Below, one piece after another: positions 1-8,711 of a DNA stretch of 64,000 nucleotides. The notes beneath the pieces were generated by a model. It worked only from the letters and a program-made list of their open reading frames with translations, did not search any database and was not told where the DNA came from. Position numbers and translations under genes: made by a program. This DNA is from an uncultured Prevotella sp. (lineage in GTDB: Bacteria; Bacteroidota; Bacteroidia; Bacteroidales; Bacteroidaceae), in the NCBI GenBank assembly GCA_900540375.1, contig UQFS01000005.1, positions 1 to 64,000 of the forward strand, given 5' to 3'. Within the stretch, counting starts at the first letter, position 1, and the number at the start of each line of letters is the position of its first letter.

Positions 1-122
1 GGCTCTTCCTCGTAGATGCTGTCCAGGCTGATGTCAGCCTCGGCCAGAGCCTTCTTGCAGTCTTTCATGCCTGCACCGGTCATAGCGCGGAGCTTCTTGA
101 TGTCTTCAATTGTAACAGCCAT
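1..122 (-). CDS. tsf: Elongation factor Ts, N-terminal part (cut by window edge)
   Basis: The minus strand from the ATG at 122 reads MAVTIEDIKKLRAMTGAGMK and continues with CKKAL, the UBA-like N-terminal domain of EF-Ts, which recycles EF-Tu by nucleotide exchange. About 40 codons are in the window; the rest lies beyond position 1. It follows rpsB on the same strand with a 42-bp gap, and rpsB-tsf is the usual order in bacteria, so it is the last gene of the rplM-rpsI-rpsB-tsf operon. Confidence 0.95.
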   Translation of the reverse strand, partial: MAVTIEDIKKLRAMTGAGMKDCKKALAEADISLDSIYEEE

Positions 123-164
123 AATGGATATAAATCTATTGGTTTATGATAATGATTTGCTCAA

Positions 165-1007
165 TTACTCAGCAGCAGGTGCCTGCTCCTCAGCAGTAGC
201 CTCGGCAGCGGGAGCCTCTGTTGCAGCTTCCTCGCGGCGTGCGGGACGACGGCTGTGGCGCTTGCCCTCAGCAGCCTCTTCGGCCTGCTCGGCAGAAGCC
301 TTCTCGTCAGCCTTTTCGACCTTGCGCTCCTCAAGACCCTCAGCGATAGCACCGCAGACAGCATCGAGCACTACCTCGATAGAGTCCTTAGCATCGTCAT
401 TGGCAGGGATCACGTAGTCGATGTTGCGAGGATCGGAGTTGGTGTCGACCATTGCGAACACGGGGATGCCCAGGCGGTTAGCCTCCTTGACAGCAATGTG
501 CTCCTTCATCACGTCGATGACGAAGAGGGCAGACGGCAGACGGGTCAGGTCGGCGATAGAACCGAGGTTCTTCTCCAGCTTGGCGCGCTGACGGTTGATC
601 TGCAGAATCTCACGCTTAGAGAGGTTAGAGAAAGTACCGTCGTTCATCATCTTGTCGATGTTCGTCATTTTCTTCACGGCCTTGCGGATAGTCGGGAAGT
701 TGGTGAGCATACCGCCCGGCCAACGCTCGATGACGTAAGGCATGTTGACAGAGGCAGCCTTTTCTGCTACGATGTCCTTAGCTTGTTTTTTAGTAGCGAC
801 GAACAGAACCTTCTTGCCGCTCTTGGCGATAGCCTTGAGAGCGTCAGCAGCCTCGTCGATCTTGGCTACAGTCTTGTTGAGGTCGATGATGTGAATGCCA
901 TTGCGCTCCATGAAAATATAAGGAGCCATAGCAGGATTCCACTTGCGTTTGAGGTGGCCGAAATGGCAGCCAGCCTGAAGTAACTGGTCAAATGATGTTC
1001 TTGACAT
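165..1007 (-). CDS. rpsB: 30S ribosomal protein S2
   Basis: This is ribosomal protein S2, a surface protein of the small subunit needed for S1 docking and translation initiation. The first 225 or so residues form the usual S2 core, opening [18 protein letters not shown]. The last 50 residues are a low-complexity tail rich in Ala and Glu, which makes the protein 280 residues long, more than the roughly 240 typical of proteobacteria. Such tails are common in Bacteroidetes S2. It lies between rpsI and tsf in the same direction; the 133-bp gap before it contains a hairpin. Confidence 0.97.
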   Translation of the reverse strand: MSRTSFDQLLQAGCHFGHLKRKWNPAMAPYIFMERNGIHIIDLNKTVAKIDEAADALKAIAKSGKKVLFVATKKQAKDIVAEKAASVNMPYVIERWPGGMLTNFPTIRKAVKKMTNIDKMMNDGTFSNLSKREILQINRQRAKLEKNLGSIADLTRLPSALFVIDVMKEHIAVKEANRLGIPVFAMVDTNSDPRNIDYVIPANDDAKDSIEVVLDAVCGAIAEGLEERKVEKADEKASAEQAEEAAEGKRHSRRPARREEAATEAPAAEATAEEQAPAAE

Positions 1008-1067
1008 AGTGTCTTTGTCTTTTTTAATTGTTTACTTTCTTTTTAATTCTTGATGTTGTTCAGAATC

Positions 1068-1104
1068 AACGGTGCAGTAATCCAAGTCCGGAGTCTGCAC
1101 CGTT
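1068..1104 (-). promoter_or_regulatory. Intercistronic hairpin between rpsI and rpsB
   Basis: A 10-bp perfect stem (1068-1077 with 1095-1104, core GGTGCAG/CTGCACC) with a 17-nt loop lies between the rpsI stop and the rpsB start. No U-tract follows it in the minus direction, so it does not look like a simple terminator. It could be an mRNA processing or S2 autoregulation site. The structure is seen; the role is inferred. Confidence 0.45.
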
Positions 1105-1140
1105 TAGATGCTAAACTATGCGCTAACAGCCAGCAGCAGA

Positions 1141-1527
1141 TTAACGCTTGCTGAACTGGAAGTGACGGCGAGCCTTTGGCTGACCTGGTTTCTTACGCTC
1201 AACGGAACGGCTGTCACGTGTGAGGAAGCCGGCGTCCTTGAGAGCCTTCTTGTCTTCAGCGTTGATTTTCACCAGTGCGCGAGCGATGGCGAGGCGGAGA
1301 GCCTGGCTCTGGCCTGTGAAGCCACCACCGTCGAGGTTGGCTTTGATGTCGTATTTCTCAGCGGCTTCGAGAAGCTGCAGCGGCTGCTTAACCACGTACT
1401 GCAGGATGGCCGATGGGAAGAAATCCTTTATGTCTTTCTTGTTGATAGTGATCTTGCCGGTACCCTCAGAGAGGTAAACACGAGCTACAGCGCTCTTACG
1501 GCGACCGATTGCGTTAATAACTTCCAT
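1141..1527 (-). CDS. rpsI: 30S ribosomal protein S9
   Basis: This is ribosomal protein S9 (uS9), 128 residues. It starts MEVINAIGRRKSAVARVYL, contains the typical GGGFTGQSQA segment, and ends in the conserved basic SKR-type tail (FQFSKR) that reaches the P-site tRNA. It follows rplM with an 11-bp gap; the L13-S9 pair is conserved across bacteria and co-transcribed. No anomalies. Confidence 0.98.
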   Translation of the reverse strand: MEVINAIGRRKSAVARVYLSEGTGKITINKKDIKDFFPSAILQYVVKQPLQLLEAAEKYDIKANLDGGGFTGQSQALRLAIARALVKINAEDKKALKDAGFLTRDSRSVERKKPGQPKARRHFQFSKR

Positions 1528-1538
1528 CTTACTCCTTA

Positions 1539-2000
1539 TTATTTATACTGGTTAATGTCGATAGTCTTAGGCTGCTGAGCCTCTTTGTTGTGCTCTGCGC
1601 CATCGAAAACATAGAGGTTGTCCATCAGAGAGCGCCCCAGGGGACCCTTGGGCAGCATACCTTTGACGGCGTGGCGGATCATCTTGTCGATGCCGCCCTT
1701 GCGCTTGCGCAGCTCAGCGGGTGTGTTGAAGCGCTGACCGCCTGGATAGCCAGTATAGCGGGTGTAGACCTTGTCGGTCTCCTTCTTGCCGGAGAAGACG
1801 ACTTTGGCAGCGTTGATGATGATGACGTTGTCACCGCAGTCTACGTGCGGAGTGAAGTTGGGTTTGTACTTTCCGCGGAGCAGCTTGGCGACCTTGGAGC
1901 ACAGACGGCCCACAATCTGGTCAGTGGCGTCGACGACGACCCACTCTTTCTTTGCTGTTTCCTTGTTAGCGGAAATAGTCTTGTAACTTAAAGTGTCCAT
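1539..2000 (-). CDS. rplM: 50S ribosomal protein L13
   Basis: This is ribosomal protein L13 (uL13), 153 residues, with recognisable segments WVVVDATDQIVGRL, HVDCGDNVIIINA and GMLPKGPLGR. It is the first gene of the operon. A TAnnTTTG box lies about 210 bp upstream on the minus strand, so the transcript should have a leader of about 200 nt. Confidence 0.98.
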   Translation of the reverse strand: MDTLSYKTISANKETAKKEWVVVDATDQIVGRLCSKVAKLLRGKYKPNFTPHVDCGDNVIIINAAKVVFSGKKETDKVYTRYTGYPGGQRFNTPAELRKRKGGIDKMIRHAVKGMLPKGPLGRSLMDNLYVFDGAEHNKEAQQPKTIDINQYK

Positions 2001-2217
2001 TTTAAAAATTGAATTACTACTAAAAAACTTTTGATTACACTTTGCGATAACAGAGACCTCGCGGCGCCTCCAGTCTAAAAGAGACCATCCACAGCATTAT
2101 CTCTGATGCCGATGAAGATTCACTAACCGTCGTGCCTCGGCCAAATGAGACAGACTATTAACACCTCACGGCTGCGGAAGCTCTAAGATGCACTCCCACA
2201 ATCGGTTTGCAAAGTTA
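2001..2217 (-). promoter_or_regulatory. Leader and -7 box of the rplM operon
   Basis: The minus strand carries TAACTTTG at 2210-2217, matching the Bacteroidetes -7 consensus. A leader of about 200 nt would run from about 2203 to the rplM start. It contains the self-complementary segment GCCGAGGC and several GC-rich blocks, and no ORF. No clear -33 element was found. A long leader before L13-S9 fits autogenous control by a ribosomal protein, but no fold was computed. Confidence 0.4.
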
Positions 2218-2352
2218 CCACTTTTATTTGAGACGCTTGCCAGTGGGGAGTTCTTTTCTGCTCCTGTTTATTGATTATTAACACGTTTATTGATTATTAA
2301 CTATAGTTTTCTGTGCTTAAATGACTGTTGATGGATTATTCTCCCGAAAATG

Positions 2353-2385
2353 TTTGGAAGATATGGAATAAAAGTATTAACTTTG
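2353..2385 (+). promoter_or_regulatory. Bacteroidetes-type promoter before the small ORF and glf
   Basis: TTTG (2353-2356), a 21-nt spacer and TAACTTTG (2378-2385) match the TTTG-N19-21-TAnnTTTG consensus. Transcription would start near 2392, about 18 nt before the ATG of the small ORF at 2410, and could read on into glf. Confidence 0.6.
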
Positions 2386-2409
2386 CATTAAACAATAAAC
2401 ACTTTGATT

Positions 2410-2574
2410 ATGATAGGCTTTGTGTCAACAAGAACGCCAGTAAAAGGTAAGTTCATAAAAGAAGTGAGGGGGGCATTGGCTCGTTGTCTCTCAGGTAATT
2501 TCAATGAGAACGAGAAAAAGAATATTACTAAAGATCAAGCTCTCAGGCAAAGATACCATATTATATGGGAGTGA
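2410..2574 (+). CDS. Hypothetical small protein, 54 residues
   Basis: A small ORF begins 25 nt after a good promoter. It encodes a basic peptide that starts MIGFVSTRTPVKGKFIKEVR and ends RYHIIWE, with many Lys and Arg and no signal peptide or membrane segment. I do not recognise a family. It lies 74 bp upstream of glf on the same strand and could be a real small protein or a leader. The position behind the promoter is the main support. Confidence 0.35.
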   Translation: MIGFVSTRTPVKGKFIKEVRGALARCLSGNFNENEKKNITKDQALRQRYHIIWE

Positions 2575-2648
2575 ATTTCCTAATCCCTAATAAAGATACA
2601 TTGCGTATGTATCGAACGTTATACATATAATCAATTTTCCTATAATTC

Positions 2649-3776
2649 ATGTCCTACGATTATCTCATTGTCGGCTCCGGTCTTTTTGGTGCCACGTTCG
2701 CATATTTCGCTCATAAGCAGGGCAAGCGTTGTCTGGTCATAGACAAGCGCCCGCAACTTGGCGGCAACGTCTATTGTAAGAATGTAGAAGGCATCAACGT
2801 GCATCAGTATGGTGCCCATATCTTCCATACCTCGAATAAAAGAGTGTGGCAATTCGTCAATTCCCTGGTGGAGTTCAACCGCTACACTAACTCACCCGTA
2901 GCCAATTATCAGGGCAAACTCTATAATCTGCCGTTCAATATGAACACGTTCTATCAGATGTGGGGCGTGACGACACCGGCAGAGGCCACGGCGAAGATCG
3001 AGAGCCAGCGGCAAGAGGCGGTAGAGAAAATGCGGGCTGACGGTGTCACGGAGCCGCGCAACCTTGAGGAGCAGGCGCTGACGCTGATCGGGCGCGACAT
3101 CTATGAGCGGCTCATCAAAGGCTATACCGAGAAGCAGTGGGGACGGAAGTGCACCGATCTCCCGGCGTTTATCATCAAGCGTCTGCCCGTGCGTCTTGTC
3201 TTCGACAACAACTATTTCAATGATACCTATCAGGGTATTCCTATCGGTGGCTACAATCAGCTTATCAACTCCCTTTTGGACGGTGTAGAGACCAAGACCA
3301 ATGTAGACTTCTTTGAAGACCGTGCCCATTGGGAAGGAGTGGCGTCTAAGATTGTGTTCACTGGCGAGCTTGATCGTTTCTACGACTATAAGCTTGGACA
3401 TCTGGATTTCCGTACAGTGCGCTTTGAGACCGAGGTTCTCAATGAAGCCAATCACCAAGGCAATGCGGTGGTGAACTATACCGAGGCCAGCGTGCCTTAC
3501 ACCCGCATCATTGAGCATAAGCACTTTGAGAGTTTCGGACAGGCTGTCTACGACAATCCCAAGACGGTTATCAGCCGTGAGTACAGCACCGAATGGAAGC
3601 CCGGCATGGAGCCTTATTATCCTGTCAACGACGAGAAGAACAACCGACTTGCCGAAGCTTACCGTCAATTGGCTGCTCAGGAAGAGAATGTCATCTTCGG
3701 CGGTCGACTGGCCGAATATAAGTATTACGACATGGCGCCGGTCATCGAGAAGGTGATGAAGATGTTTGGCGAGTAA
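2649..3776 (+). CDS. glf: UDP-galactopyranose mutase
   Basis: This flavoenzyme interconverts UDP-galactopyranose and UDP-galactofuranose, the donor for galactofuranose in surface glycans. It has 375 residues, normal for bacterial Glf. The N-terminus has the FAD-binding Rossmann motif VGSGLFGA followed by the glycine-rich QLGGNVY. Further Glf hallmarks are HQYGAHIFHT, GYTEKQWG and FGGRLAEYKYYDM near the C-terminus. A flippase gene begins just after it, and a WbbI-like galactofuranosyltransferase lies 3 kb downstream, giving the pathway a plausible consumer. Confidence 0.96.
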   Translation: MSYDYLIVGSGLFGATFAYFAHKQGKRCLVIDKRPQLGGNVYCKNVEGINVHQYGAHIFHTSNKRVWQFVNSLVEFNRYTNSPVANYQGKLYNLPFNMNTFYQMWGVTTPAEATAKIESQRQEAVEKMRADGVTEPRNLEEQALTLIGRDIYERLIKGYTEKQWGRKCTDLPAFIIKRLPVRLVFDNNYFNDTYQGIPIGGYNQLINSLLDGVETKTNVDFFEDRAHWEGVASKIVFTGELDRFYDYKLGHLDFRTVRFETEVLNEANHQGNAVVNYTEASVPYTRIIEHKHFESFGQAVYDNPKTVISREYSTEWKPGMEPYYPVNDEKNNRLAEAYRQLAAQEENVIFGGRLAEYKYYDMAPVIEKVMKMFGE

Positions 3777-3801
3777 ACGAGCGGGTGAAAGACAGCATTC
3801 T

Positions 3802-5241
3802 ATGGCAGAGACATTAAAGGAGAAGACGGCTAAAGGACTCTTTTGGGGCGGCATGAACAACTTTGTGCAGCAGGTGGTGGGATTGGTGTTTGGCATCATA
3901 CTTGGCCGTCTGCTGTCGCCGTCGGACTATGGTATGATAGCCATGATCACCATCTTTTCGCTGATTGCCAATGCCATACAAAACAGCGGATTCGGTGCGG
4001 CGCTGACCAATCTCGACCATCCCACCGACGAAGACTACAACTCTGTGTTTTGGTTCAACGTCACGGCGAGCACGACGATGTATGTCATCCTCTTCTTTTG
4101 TGCGCCGCTCATTGCTGACTTCTATCACACACCCGCTTTGGTGCCACTGTCGCGCTACATTTTTTTGAGCTTTGTGTTTAGTTCATTTGCCACAACTCCC
4201 TATGCCTATCTCTTTAAGAACTTTCAGGCCAAGCTCCAGACCAAGAGCGGTATTATCTCCGTGGTGTCGTCGAGTGTCGTTGGAGCCGTGCTGGCCTTTC
4301 TTGGCTTCGGCTATTGGGCTTTGGCCACACAGAGCCTGGTCTTTGTAGGCGTGAGTTCCATTATGGCCTGGCACTACTCAGCTTGGCATCCTACGCTGCA
4401 TATCGATTACCGTCCGGCTATGCGCATGTTTAAGTTCTCATGCAAGATACTTGCTACGACCATCGTTACTCATATTAATAATAATGTATTGAACATTCTC
4501 CTTGGTCACTTCTTTTCCGCTCACGACACTGGCAACTACAACCAAGCCTACCAATGGGACTCGAAGTGCTTCAACCTTGTGCAGGGCATGGTCAACCAAG
4601 TGGCTCAGCCGGTGCTTGTAGACCTTCGGAGCAACCAAGGACGTCAGGTGCAGGCCTTACGCAAGCTGATGCGTTTCACCTCGTTCATTGCTTTTCCGTT
4701 GCTGCTGGGCTTCGGTCTTGTGGCTCGTGAGTTCATCGTTTTAGCCATTACAGCCAAGTGGTTGCCCTCAGCCGAACTGCTTCAGTTGCTTGTCATCAGT
4801 GGAGCTACTTTCCCGTTGGTGTCGTTGCTTTCCAGTCTTGTTATCAGTGAAGGGCGATCCGGACTTTATTTTTGGATTACGGCTTCGTTAGGAGTTGTGG
4901 AGATTGGTTTGATGCTGTTGCTCTATTCCTATGGCATTCGCTCGATGGTCATTGCTTATGTCTTGGTCAACATCGTATGGTTGTTTGTCTGGCATTTCTT
5001 TGTCAACCGTATGGTAGGCTATTCCTTGTGGCAGTTTCTCAAGGACACCTTGCCCTTTGCGTTGGCAGCCTTAGGCGTGATGGTGGCCACTCATGTTCTC
5101 ACGAGTGCCATCAGCAATCTGTGGCTTTTGTTGTTCTCCCGCATCATCATCGCCGTATTGCTCTACTACGCCGTCATGCGTGTGGCGCGTGTGAGAATCT
5201 TGCAGGAGTGTGTCGACTTCATATTTAAGAAAAAGCGCTGA
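3802..5241 (+). CDS. Polysaccharide flippase (MOP family, Wzx-like)
   Basis: A polytopic inner-membrane protein of about 479 residues, hydrophobic almost throughout, with the N-terminal signature KGLFWGGMNNFVQQVVG and LGRLLSPSDYGM typical of WzxC-like oligosaccharide flippases. Such proteins translocate undecaprenyl-linked repeat units across the inner membrane. The start at 3802 (MAETLKEK) matches the family better than an in-frame ATG at 3766 that overlaps the glf end and adds 12 charged residues. The gene ends in a hairpin shared with the convergent gene. Confidence 0.9.
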   Translation: MAETLKEKTAKGLFWGGMNNFVQQVVGLVFGIILGRLLSPSDYGMIAMITIFSLIANAIQNSGFGAALTNLDHPTDEDYNSVFWFNVTASTTMYVILFFCAPLIADFYHTPALVPLSRYIFLSFVFSSFATTPYAYLFKNFQAKLQTKSGIISVVSSSVVGAVLAFLGFGYWALATQSLVFVGVSSIMAWHYSAWHPTLHIDYRPAMRMFKFSCKILATTIVTHINNNVLNILLGHFFSAHDTGNYNQAYQWDSKCFNLVQGMVNQVAQPVLVDLRSNQGRQVQALRKLMRFTSFIAFPLLLGFGLVAREFIVLAITAKWLPSAELLQLLVISGATFPLVSLLSSLVISEGRSGLYFWITASLGVVEIGLMLLLYSYGIRSMVIAYVLVNIVWLFVWHFFVNRMVGYSLWQFLKDTLPFALAALGVMVATHVLTSAISNLWLLLFSRIIIAVLLYYAVMRVARVRILQECVDFIFKKKR

Positions 5242-5262
5242 CCGGCAGTGTGCCGTCAGCGC
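5231..5262 (-). terminator. Terminator between convergent flippase and membrane-protein genes
   Basis: A GC-rich stem (GCGCTGAcCGGCA with TGCCGTCAGCGC, one bulged C) overlaps the flippase stop. In the minus direction it is followed by TTTTTCTT, as expected of a rho-independent terminator for the gene at 5272-6630. In the plus direction the U-tract is weak. Confidence 0.65.
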
Positions 5263-5271
5263 CAATTGTTC

Positions 5272-6630
5272 TTAGTGCAGGAGGTACTCTACTATCAGCG
5301 TACCGTTGTAGGCGAAGAGATAGACCGTGAGCAGCATGGTCATGTTCTTAACCGTTTGTAGCCATCGGCCTTTGAGATCGGAGTAGAGGCAAGCGATTGC
5401 CACGGGAATAAAAAACATCCAGTGAGTGCCGTTGATGTACACTTCGTTACAGCCGAAGCCCAGGACAATGTGTATCAGCAGGTCCACGGCCCACCATGAT
5501 AACAACATTTGTATGATGCGTCGCTTGCGTCCCATGACGATGCCGGCAAAGAATAGAACGGCGACCAACGCGTTGACCACGTAGTTGATCCATGACCGAT
5601 AATGCACGATGGCGGGTCGGCCGAGATAGATGTCGCCGAGGAGATAGTCACGGTGCAACTGTATGGACTCCCCAAAGAGTCCCTCTACGATGCCATAAGT
5701 CCGGTAGGCTGATACACTGATGTATTTCAGGAAAGGCTTGTCGCTGAGTTGCTCACCTGCTATCTGCTTGTTTAAGATCTTGTTCACGGAATCTTTTTGC
5801 GCAAGTGTAGGATCCTTTGCTCTCGTCTTTGCCACGATGGCGGCCGACTTCCGGGCGCGCGGAAGTGCAAGCTCATAGTATTGCGTGGTGGCCCCGGCCA
5901 CAAGGAGAAGAGTAGGCAAGCAGAAAGCCAACACGATGTTTTTCCATTGAAAAGTCTTCTTACCGTCGGCGAAGAGTCCGCCGAGCAGCGTCTTCACACC
6001 GTTGGTGAGCGTCACTCCTGTGGTGAGTAAATAGAGGATAGCGCCTTTCCACCAGACGACGGGCTTGTTGTCACGCATGCATTTGCCGAAGACATAGAGC
6101 GTGAGCGTGAGCAGGAAAGCCGATACGATGAAGTGGTCGGGCGACATGGCTGCCGTGAGCACGGAAGCGAAAGAGAAAAACAGAGCCGTGAGCCATAGGC
6201 TGTCCTTCGCCTCTAAGCCCATCACCTCCTTGAGTGTGCGGTAGGTAAACAGGGCCGTGTAGGTGGAGAGCACTGTGATCAGCACACCTATAATAATAGG
6301 AGCGGCGTTGAAGTCGAAGGTCACCATGATCCAGTGGTTGAGCTGGTATAGTGGCCAAAAGAAAAACGTGTAGAGCGGATGACGGTTGATCTCGTAGTAA
6401 GCGGTGTACTGCGTCAGCATCATGTAGGCGTAGGGATCGTAGCCGGAGAAATGCAGTTGGTTGTTGAACAGCCACCAGGCTCCTACGTGACCATGGCGGG
6501 CCATGGTGAACCGATCCCAATGGGCATAGATGAGCAGGGCATTGAGGGCACCGAAGACCAGTGCGGAGACGAGGGCGAGCCATCGCTCCGGCTTATTGCG
6601 CAGGGAAAAGATATTAAAGGGATTCTTCAT
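5272..6630 (-). CDS. Polytopic membrane protein, GT-C-like (paralogue of 18202-19626)
   Basis: A 452-residue integral membrane protein with roughly ten hydrophobic segments. It shares a clear framework with the protein at 18202-19626: FSGYDPYAY/ISGFDPLSY near residue 65, NRHPLYTFFFW/YRHPLLAFFMW, a C-terminal YRSWINYVVNAL/YRYAFNYIVEAL and GFGCNEVYI/GFGLNEAYI. I would place both tentatively in DUF6080. Acidic and His residues in an early exoplasmic loop resemble the layout of GT-C lipid-linked sugar transferases, but that is inference. It stands alone on its strand between the flippase and the WbbI-like gene. Confidence 0.75.
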   Translation of the reverse strand: MKNPFNIFSLRNKPERWLALVSALVFGALNALLIYAHWDRFTMARHGHVGAWWLFNNQLHFSGYDPYAYMMLTQYTAYYEINRHPLYTFFFWPLYQLNHWIMVTFDFNAAPIIIGVLITVLSTYTALFTYRTLKEVMGLEAKDSLWLTALFFSFASVLTAAMSPDHFIVSAFLLTLTLYVFGKCMRDNKPVVWWKGAILYLLTTGVTLTNGVKTLLGGLFADGKKTFQWKNIVLAFCLPTLLLVAGATTQYYELALPRARKSAAIVAKTRAKDPTLAQKDSVNKILNKQIAGEQLSDKPFLKYISVSAYRTYGIVEGLFGESIQLHRDYLLGDIYLGRPAIVHYRSWINYVVNALVAVLFFAGIVMGRKRRIIQMLLSWWAVDLLIHIVLGFGCNEVYINGTHWMFFIPVAIACLYSDLKGRWLQTVKNMTMLLTVYLFAYNGTLIVEYLLH

Positions 6631-6739
6631 AAAGGTGCAAAATTACAAAAACTTTTCGTTCCAAAGACGACGTAAGTCGAAATAATGTCGTATTTTTGTA
6701 CTCATAAACATTATATCCAAGAATTAACCATCACACACG

Positions 6740-7759
6740 ATGAGCAAGATTATCGTCAACTATACGCTTAATTTAGGCACCATGGCCGACAAGGTCGCTT
6801 TAGGAAAGGCACGGCAGGACAGCAATACTACTTTTGAGCGCTTGGGCTATCCCGTGGAGGATCTCGTTTGCAAGAACTATAAGTTGCCACTGCTTCCCAA
6901 CTTGCAGGGGCTGTGGCTCCACATAAAGATGCTGGTCCGGTGGGGCGGACATAACGAGTTTTATTATCAGTATCCCACGTCAGCGCGCAACGGTTTCCCT
7001 ATCGTGACCCGTCTGCTTCATCTCTTTCACAACCGCGTAGTCCTCATCATCCACGACATTCAGTCGCTGCGCTATCACCGTGACCCAAGTCAGGACATTG
7101 GCATTTTCAACTCAGCCGACCTTATTATCGCCCATACCGAGCCCATGCGTCAATGGCTGCTTGACCATGGCGTGAAGACACCTATCGTGCTGCTTCATAT
7201 CTTCGACTACTATTCCGATGATAATTTCCTGCCTGTCGAGGATGTCGTTGACGGGCACAACGAGATTGTCTTTGCGGGGAATCTGCGGAAGTCGGAGTTT
7301 CTTCCTGCGCTGTGCCGTCACTCTTTTCCTGGTCTGACCTTCAATCTTTATGGCTTGAAGAGCGACATCGACCTCTCGTCTTATCCTCATATCAAGTATT
7401 GTGGTGTGTTCCAAGGCGACCACACCGGTACCATTTATGGCGGTTGGGGACTGGTATGGGACGGCGACAGCATCACCACATGCAGTGGCGTGCTTGGCGA
7501 CTACCTGCGTTATAACCTTCCTCACAAGCTCTCACTGTACATTGCAGCCGGCTTGCCCGTCATCGTGTGGAGCCAGGCTGCCGTGGCAGAATGGGTGAAG
7601 CAGAACCACTTGGGGCTTGTCGTTGACAGCCTGGAGCAGTTGCCTGAGCGTATTACCGCCGTCAGCGATGACGAGCATCGCGACTATATCGCCCATTGCC
7701 GGGAGATGGGCAGCAAGCTTCGCAATGGCGAGATGCTCAAAGCCCGGATGAGCGACTGA
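6740..7759 (+). CDS. Galactofuranosyltransferase, WbbI-like
   Basis: A 339-residue GT-B type transferase. The C-terminal half matches my memory of E. coli WbbI, a beta-1,6-galactofuranosyltransferase, especially the stretch GLVWDGDSITTCSG, followed by GDYLRYNLPHKLSLY and LPVIVW. The N-terminal half has the IHDIQSLR element of this group (Gtf3/WbbI type). It likely transfers Galf from UDP-Galf, made by the nearby Glf, to a lipid-linked glycan on the cytoplasmic face. TATTTTTG at 6691-6698 is a possible -7 box. The exact acceptor and linkage cannot be read from sequence. Confidence 0.82.
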   Translation: MSKIIVNYTLNLGTMADKVALGKARQDSNTTFERLGYPVEDLVCKNYKLPLLPNLQGLWLHIKMLVRWGGHNEFYYQYPTSARNGFPIVTRLLHLFHNRVVLIIHDIQSLRYHRDPSQDIGIFNSADLIIAHTEPMRQWLLDHGVKTPIVLLHIFDYYSDDNFLPVEDVVDGHNEIVFAGNLRKSEFLPALCRHSFPGLTFNLYGLKSDIDLSSYPHIKYCGVFQGDHTGTIYGGWGLVWDGDSITTCSGVLGDYLRYNLPHKLSLYIAAGLPVIVWSQAAVAEWVKQNHLGLVVDSLEQLPERITAVSDDEHRDYIAHCREMGSKLRNGEMLKARMSD

Positions 7760-7772
7760 CAGTTGCAGGCGG

Positions 7773-8693
7773 TTACTCTTCCGTTGCCGTCTCTTTTCTT
7801 GCGTCGTCGATGAGCGTCATGAGCAGGTCGCTCTCGCCGGTGACAACCTTTCGACAAAACATTTTTCCCGACTTGGTGATGCGGTCGAAGTCAAACTCAT
7901 CGAGGACTTTGATATTCGTGCTGTAGTCGATGAAGGTCAGAGGTGTCAGTGCTGTCAGGCTCTTGTAGCGTCCTTGAGCAAGCATGCAGCGGTCAGCGTA
8001 TTGCAGCGAGTTGAAGGCCACAGTCTGCACGAAGGTCTCTGCCGGGCAGAAACTCGTCTTGAAGTATCCCACGAGATGCTCATTGTTGTCCCACTGATTG
8101 AGTAGGTCGAGTGCCAGGTCGGGTGTGATAGCCCACCAGGCTGCTCCTTTGTAGAGCGTATATTCCTTATCGGGGCAGTGGATGGTCAGCGTTTTGCGCA
8201 CACCGAGCGTCGCCACAGCCTCGCGCAGTCCGTTGCGTGCTTTGCTGAGCAGCGAGCCGTTGGCCCACGGCTTATCGGTGAAGAAGCGCAGCTTGGCATA
8301 TTGTTGCGACAGCTTCCCTTGGTGGAGCATGGAGATGCCTTGCAGGAAGATCTTGCCATTGGCCCTGTCGAAGAACTCCATGATCCTGCTGTTGCTCCAC
8401 ACGGGATAGTCCATGCCGCTGAGCGTAATGAGATAGTCGAAGGAGCCTGCGGCGAGCGCGGCGCGCACCAGTTCCATTTGATACTCCACTTCGTTGATAC
8501 TTCCCCAGCAGACGTTGACGCGGTGTTTGATAAAGTGGGCGTTGGGCTGGTCAATGACTTCGGTAAATAGCCTTATGTTGCTTTTGGCGTCGATATGGAT
8601 AAAGAACTCTGAACTTTCCGGCAGACTGTCGATAAGCCGCTTCAAGTGGATAGGATCTTTATGTGCAGAGATAAGAAATGCGAGTTTTGCCAT
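7773..8693 (-). CDS. Core-2/I-branching type beta-N-acetylglucosaminyltransferase (GT14)
   Basis: A 306-residue GT14 family protein. Recognisable parts are the start KLAFLISAHKDPIHLKRLID, HIDAKSN, the WGSINEVEYQMELVRAAL segment and YLITLSGMDYPVWSN, all typical of bacterial Core-2/I-branching enzymes. It probably adds a GlcNAc or similar branch to a surface glycan. It begins 18 bp after the AAA/nuclease gene in the same direction and may depend on that promoter. Only 13 bp separate its end from the convergent WbbI-like gene. Confidence 0.85.
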   Translation of the reverse strand: MAKLAFLISAHKDPIHLKRLIDSLPESSEFFIHIDAKSNIRLFTEVIDQPNAHFIKHRVNVCWGSINEVEYQMELVRAALAAGSFDYLITLSGMDYPVWSNSRIMEFFDRANGKIFLQGISMLHQGKLSQQYAKLRFFTDKPWANGSLLSKARNGLREAVATLGVRKTLTIHCPDKEYTLYKGAAWWAITPDLALDLLNQWDNNEHLVGYFKTSFCPAETFVQTVAFNSLQYADRCMLAQGRYKSLTALTPLTFIDYSTNIKVLDEFDFDRITKSGKMFCRKVVTGESDLLMTLIDDARKETATEE

Positions 8694-8711
8694 ATTGTGA
8701 TAATCGTATGT

